A program made the position numbers and the translations under genes. A DNA stretch of 64,000 nt from Saccharothrix sp. NRRL B-16348. Lineage in GTDB: Bacteria; Actinomycetota; Actinomycetes; Mycobacteriales; Pseudonocardiaceae. Below the pieces are notes generated by a model. It did not search any database and had not been told where the DNA came from. It saw nothing but the letters and a program-made list of their open reading frames with translations. The stretch covers positions 1-64,000 of the forward strand of contig NZ_LGED01000136.1 in NCBI RefSeq assembly GCF_001280085.1, in the 5' to 3' direction. Numbering within the stretch: position 1 is the stretch's first letter; each line of letters opens with the position of its first letter. Of this stretch, positions 60,613 to 64,000 are shown piece by piece.

Positions 60613-63230
60613 CGAGCACGCTCCCGGTGATCGGCTTGCTGCTGTTCACCGACCGCGTCCTCTGCCGCCGTGTTGTCGGGCTTCCCGGCGTCAACCGACG
60701 CCGTGACCATGTGAGCATCCGGAAACTCGCCTTCGCTCTGGTCGACGTCGGTGTCGTAGGCGTAGAGATCGGCGGAGTCCTCAGCCGCGTCGGTGGACAG
60801 GGTGTCAGCGATCCACTCCGTGAGCCGGTCGAAGGCCACCAGCCCGAGCCGGTTGTGCCGATCGCGCATCACGCACTCCCCCGGCCCCAACATGCCCTGC
60901 GCCTGGCGCAACCGAGGGCCCGCATCGGGCCGGTGCAGCAGCACAGCCTGGGCACGCTGTTCCTCCTGGCCCAGCGCCTCGAACGCCGCGCTCATGACCA
61001 ACTGCTCGACCAGGCCCTCGATGGCCGCCATCTCGACCGCAGACTGGGAGTCCAGCAGCAGGTAGGTCTTGAGCGCGCGCCCGGTGCGGGCCAGCCACTG
61101 CACCAGCGACCGGCCTTCCGGGTAGGCGGTGATGCGGTGCAGCTCGGTCAACGCGACGAGCTTGATCAGTTCCCGCACGTGGCGTGACTGCATCAGCGCG
61201 TACGCCGTGGAGGTCCGGAAGGTGGTCATGGCGCAGCGCTGGGACACCGTCCACTGCTCCGCCACGCTGCCGGGCTGCGGCAAGCCCAGACCGTCCAGCC
61301 GCAGGTAGACCAGCCCGCGGCCGGACAGCATCGGAGCGGCATCGACGGCCGGACTGCCTAACACGGCACGCACGTCGGACTGCCGCGATCGCACCGACAG
61401 CATCTCGCCCAGCGTCCGTGCAGCTTGCGCGGCCTGAGTGTCGCCGGGGGTGGCGACGAGTTCGCCGATCACCGCAGTGGCCGACCACAGCTCCCGGGGG
61501 CGGGCCAAGACCCGGTCGATCGCGGCTTCCAGCACCGCCTCGGTGCCTCGCCGGTCGTCGCCGCTGAGCACGCCCATCAGGGCATCGAGCGTGAGGGCGC
61601 GGGCCTCGTCGGCGGTGGGCGCCCACCGCATCGGGTCCATCGACCCGGCCGCGTCCGGCGCCGTGACGTCGACGACCTGCACCGGGACACCCAGGACGCG
61701 GTCGGCGACCTCCACGATGCCGGCCAGGTCGCCTTTGGGGTCGGCCAGCAGGCACCAGGCGCCCTCGGCCAGCGCGGCGAGGACCGTCAGCATCACCGCG
61801 GTGCTCTTCCCCGAGCCGGAACGGCCGGTGAACGACATCGTCGTGGGCATCCGCCGGTTGTCAGCGGTGCGAGAGACCAGGTGCAGCCGAACCGGTCCGG
61901 GCGTCGCCCCCAGGTTGCCGCCGATGTAGGGACCGCTGGTGTCGCCGACCGCCGAGCCGCCGTGAAACCACGAGCCTGCCAGGGTTCGCATCGGCTGGAC
62001 CTGCCCGAACTCTGGCACACGCACCCAGTCGCCCGGCAGCAGCTCCTTCCACAGCAGGTCTTGGATGTTCGGCACCAACTCTAAGGCGACGATGCCGGTG
62101 TAGCGGCGGCGCAGCGCCTCGATGCGGTCGGTCAGCTCCTCGACGGTCTCGGCATGCACCACCCACCGCGGGTGCGAGGTAGCCAGCACGTCGATGCGCC
62201 GCCGCACTTCCCGGTCGCGTTCGGCGAGCGCGAGTTCGGCCTCGTCGACCTCCTCCGGCGGTGCGGTGCCCGCCTCACCGGCCTCCAGCGACTGCGACCT
62301 GGTCCACTTGCGGCCAGTGCGCAGCAGCGCCAGCGATCCGGTGCGGCCATGGTTGACCCCGCGCACCGAGGCTTCCACGTCAGTCAGCTCGGTCAACAGC
62401 GCCAGCCACTCCCCGCCGGGGATCTCCAGCTCGTCGGCCGGGAAGCCGTTGACCGCGGGCACCAGCACCGCAACGTGCCGGGTGGCGCCGGTGGCGGCGT
62501 CCCTCGTGGTCACGTAGCCGCCGTCGGGGCTGGGGACGACCTCGCCGTGCATCAGCGACACCAGCCGCGCGCCGGACAGCTCGCCGTCGTCGACCGGGGC
62601 GAGGTCGGCGGTGCGGCGAAGCTCACGGGCATAGGCCCAGGCGATCGTCACGGCCGACGCCGGGACACCGCGAAGAGGGCTGTCGCGCACTTGGCCGAAC
62701 CACCGCTTCACGGCGGGCCGCAGTTCCTCGACGCGGTCGTGGGCGTCGCGCAGCATCCCGGCCCGGGAGCGCAGCTGGGCGGCGACCGTTCGTCGACGTC
62801 GTTCCCAGGGCGAGGCGGTGTCACGGGTCGGCCAGCGGACGCCGAGCAGCACGATGCGGCGGCGGAAGTGCCCCACGTCGCTGTTGCGGGCGATGCGGTG
62901 TGCGCCCAGCTCGATGTAGTAGTCCGCACCCGGCGCGCGGACCCCGGAAGCGGACTTCCAGCTTTCGCGGTAGTCCTCGTCGGAGTAGCGCGTCCACATG
63001 ATCTTGAGGTGGTAGTCGGCATCGACCGGCAGCAGCGTGTGCATCGCGGCGGCCGTGGCCCAGGTCGCGGCCTCCAGCTCGCCGTCCTCCATCAGTTCCG
63101 TGGAGCCGTCGGGGATCTGCGCCCAGGTCCACACCGCGTCGTCGGTGACCTCGATGCCGTCCAGGATCAGCAGTGGCGCGGCGGGCGGGTCGGCGATGCG
63201 GCGTGCCGCATGTGGTGTTCTACGCGTCAT
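60609..63230 (-). CDS. VirB4-like conjugative ATPase
   Basis: ATG 63230 overlaps the previous stop (ATGA); 873 residues, the usual VirB4 size. The N-terminal half has TWATAAAMHTLLPVDADYHL; the ATPase half has Walker A FTGRSGSGKSTAVML near residue 470 and ADPKGDLAGIVEVADRVLG, then the C-terminal VAFDRLTEWIADTLS. It powers assembly of the secretion channel and substrate passage. It is coupled to genes on both sides by 4-base overlaps, so the operon is tight. Confidence 0.92.
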   Translation of the reverse strand: MTRRTPHAARRIADPPAAPLLILDGIEVTDDAVWTWAQIPDGSTELMEDGELEAATWATAAAMHTLLPVDADYHLKIMWTRYSDEDYRESWKSASGVRAPGADYYIELGAHRIARNSDVGHFRRRIVLLGVRWPTRDTASPWERRRRTVAAQLRSRAGMLRDAHDRVEELRPAVKRWFGQVRDSPLRGVPASAVTIAWAYARELRRTADLAPVDDGELSGARLVSLMHGEVVPSPDGGYVTTRDAATGATRHVAVLVPAVNGFPADELEIPGGEWLALLTELTDVEASVRGVNHGRTGSLALLRTGRKWTRSQSLEAGEAGTAPPEEVDEAELALAERDREVRRRIDVLATSHPRWVVHAETVEELTDRIEALRRRYTGIVALELVPNIQDLLWKELLPGDWVRVPEFGQVQPMRTLAGSWFHGGSAVGDTSGPYIGGNLGATPGPVRLHLVSRTADNRRMPTTMSFTGRSGSGKSTAVMLTVLAALAEGAWCLLADPKGDLAGIVEVADRVLGVPVQVVDVTAPDAAGSMDPMRWAPTADEARALTLDALMGVLSGDDRRGTEAVLEAAIDRVLARPRELWSATAVIGELVATPGDTQAAQAARTLGEMLSVRSRQSDVRAVLGSPAVDAAPMLSGRGLVYLRLDGLGLPQPGSVAEQWTVSQRCAMTTFRTSTAYALMQSRHVRELIKLVALTELHRITAYPEGRSLVQWLARTGRALKTYLLLDSQSAVEMAAIEGLVEQLVMSAAFEALGQEEQRAQAVLLHRPDAGPRLRQAQGMLGPGECVMRDRHNRLGLVAFDRLTEWIADTLSTDAAEDSADLYAYDTDVDQSEGEFPDAHMVTASVDAGKPDNTAAEDAVGEQQQADHRERAR

Positions 63231-63649
63231 GCTGCGCCACCATCCTTTCCGGACTCGGGTGTCGAGGTGACGAGGCGGGTGGTGACCAGCAGTCGAATCG
63301 GATGGGACCGGTGGCCGGTGATGTCCAGCAGCGGGTTGCCGATCACCGCCCTGCGAGGCTGCATCCGGAACTGCGCCCAGTCCCGCCAGGCGGCGAGCAT
63401 CATCCGGCCGGTGTCGTCGCGCCGCGTGCCGTAGAGCACGAACACCACCGGCGGAACGAGAAACACCAGTGGCGACAGGCGGTGCAGGATCGGCATGCCC
63501 AGCACAAGAAGTACCGACCACCACAGCCCGACGCTGACCGTCCCGATCAGCAGGATCCGCCGCTCCACGCCCCGTCCCAGGGAGCGGCCGAACAGCTCGT
63601 ACTGGCGGGTTTGGAGTCTCAAGTGGATGGTGTCGGTGGGCAGCCTCAT
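63227..63649 (-). CDS. PrgI/TcpE-like two-span transfer protein
   Basis: ATG 63649 overlaps the previous stop (ATGA); 140 residues. It begins RLPTDTIHLRLQTRQYELFG, followed by two membrane spans (RILLIGTVSVGLWWSVLLVL and RLSPLVFLVPPVVFVLYG), then a basic C-terminus. A small two-span protein directly before VirB4 is the position of PrgI/TcpE-type components in Gram-positive conjugation systems. It overlaps VirB4 by 4 bases. Confidence 0.7.
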   Translation of the reverse strand: MRLPTDTIHLRLQTRQYELFGRSLGRGVERRILLIGTVSVGLWWSVLLVLGMPILHRLSPLVFLVPPVVFVLYGTRRDDTGRMMLAAWRDWAQFRMQPRRAVIGNPLLDITGHRSHPIRLLVTTRLVTSTPESGKDGGAA

Positions 63650-63933
63650 GTCGTGCCCCCGAACACCGACTGGATGACTCCCTTGAGGATGTTCTCGGCG
63701 GTGTCCGGGAAGAAGATGAACACCCCGCACGCCATGGCGCCCAGGATCTGCGCCATCATCCTGCCCGGCTTGTCCTCCATGTAGGACCAGAAGGCCCGCA
63801 CGCCCAGCACGATCATCAGCAGCACACCCAGCAACGTGAAGATCGCCTGCTTGATGCCGTCCAGGTTCACCTGTTGCAACGGTTGCGTCTGTGCCAGCTC
63901 CAGTGTTCTCACAATGGTCATCGCGGTGTTCAT
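63646..63933 (-). CDS. VirB2-like small membrane protein
   Basis: ATG 63933 is used (MNTAMTIVRT); it overlaps the upstream stop in a TGATG arrangement, and a GTG one codon earlier is possible. It is 95 residues with two hydrophobic segments (IFTLLGVLLMIVLGVRAFW and ILGAMACGVFIFFPD). The size and topology fit pilin/VirB2-type or TcpD-like components at the start of the transfer operon. It ends coupled to the PrgI-like gene. Confidence 0.65.
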   Translation of the reverse strand: MNTAMTIVRTLELAQTQPLQQVNLDGIKQAIFTLLGVLLMIVLGVRAFWSYMEDKPGRMMAQILGAMACGVFIFFPDTAENILKGVIQSVFGGTT

Positions 63934-64000
63934 CACGGTGCTTTCCCGGTGTCGATGTCGATGCCCGCCAACAGCCAGCGGTCGTCCTGGCGGTGCAGGC
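63933..64000 (-). CDS. C-terminal end of a further transfer gene (partial)
   Basis: Only 21 codons are inside the window. They read LHRQDDRWLLAGIDIDTGKA, which resembles the NTF2-like end of the protein at 60148-60612. It is probably a VirB8/TcpC-like or related extracytoplasmic subunit upstream in the same operon. The start lies beyond the window edge. Confidence 0.4.
   Translation of the reverse strand, partial: LHRQDDRWLLAGIDIDTGKAP

Overview
The window is high-GC DNA with the dense overlapping genes, GTG starts and GxGGxGKT-type STAND regulators typical of Actinomycetota. Gene content resembles Pseudonocardiaceae-like genomes (Amycolatopsis, Saccharothrix and relatives), but that placement is inference from gene families. 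The window looks like a large part of a conjugative element, either an integrative element or a big plasmid, together with a RiPP cluster and remnants of older mobile DNA. No rRNA, tRNA or CRISPR array was recognised.

Layout. 1-1.5 kb: a STAND (NB-ARC) ATPase cut by the window edge, with a nucleotidyl-cyclase-like partner gene. 1.6-5.8 kb: decayed mobile DNA, namely a Tn3 transposase C-terminus and a Tn554-like set of two frameshifted tyrosine recombinases plus a small accessory gene. 6.6-10.8 kb: small genes, a peptide deformylase fused to an XRE regulator, and a tandemly duplicated pair of Cys-motif genes. 10.9-18.9 kb: a complete FxLD-type class I lanthipeptide operon (methyltransferase, precursor, LanB, LanC, and a fused thiopeptide-type/helical protein). 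19-22.3 kb: a frameshifted membrane protein, a 28-residue peptide gene with a repeated RPSEW motif, a GGDEF protein and an MFS exporter.

22.7-44.5 kb: a long run of plus-strand accessory genes (ParB-like, Crp/Fnr, DUF932, a ComM-like protein with a degenerate P-loop, DUF4192, a Prim-Pol primase and many small unknown genes). Very long inverted repeats sit between them, often just upstream of a start codon. 44.65-45.6 kb: a coiled-coil relaxosome-type gene and a divergent intergenic region, the best oriT candidate. 45.6-50.6 kb: a MobF relaxase-helicase. 50.8-53.1 kb: a second STAND ATPase. 53.3-64 kb: a minus-strand type IV secretion operon (DUF4913, TraG coupling protein, NlpC/P60 hydrolase, VirB8-like, VirB6-like, NTF2-like, VirB4, PrgI/TcpE-like and VirB2-like proteins, and a cut gene).

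How it fits together. The relaxase would nick near 45.4 kb and pass the DNA to the TraG/VirB4/VirB6 channel. If the minus strand is the transferred strand, the 22-45 kb block enters the recipient first and all its genes read towards oriT. That is the arrangement of leading regions in known conjugative plasmids. The long hairpins in that block are therefore candidates for single-strand promoters or other single-strand-DNA signals, which is the most interesting hypothesis here. Several small genes in the same block, and the integrase remnants, appear frameshifted. Whether that is real decay or sequence error should be settled before interpreting them.
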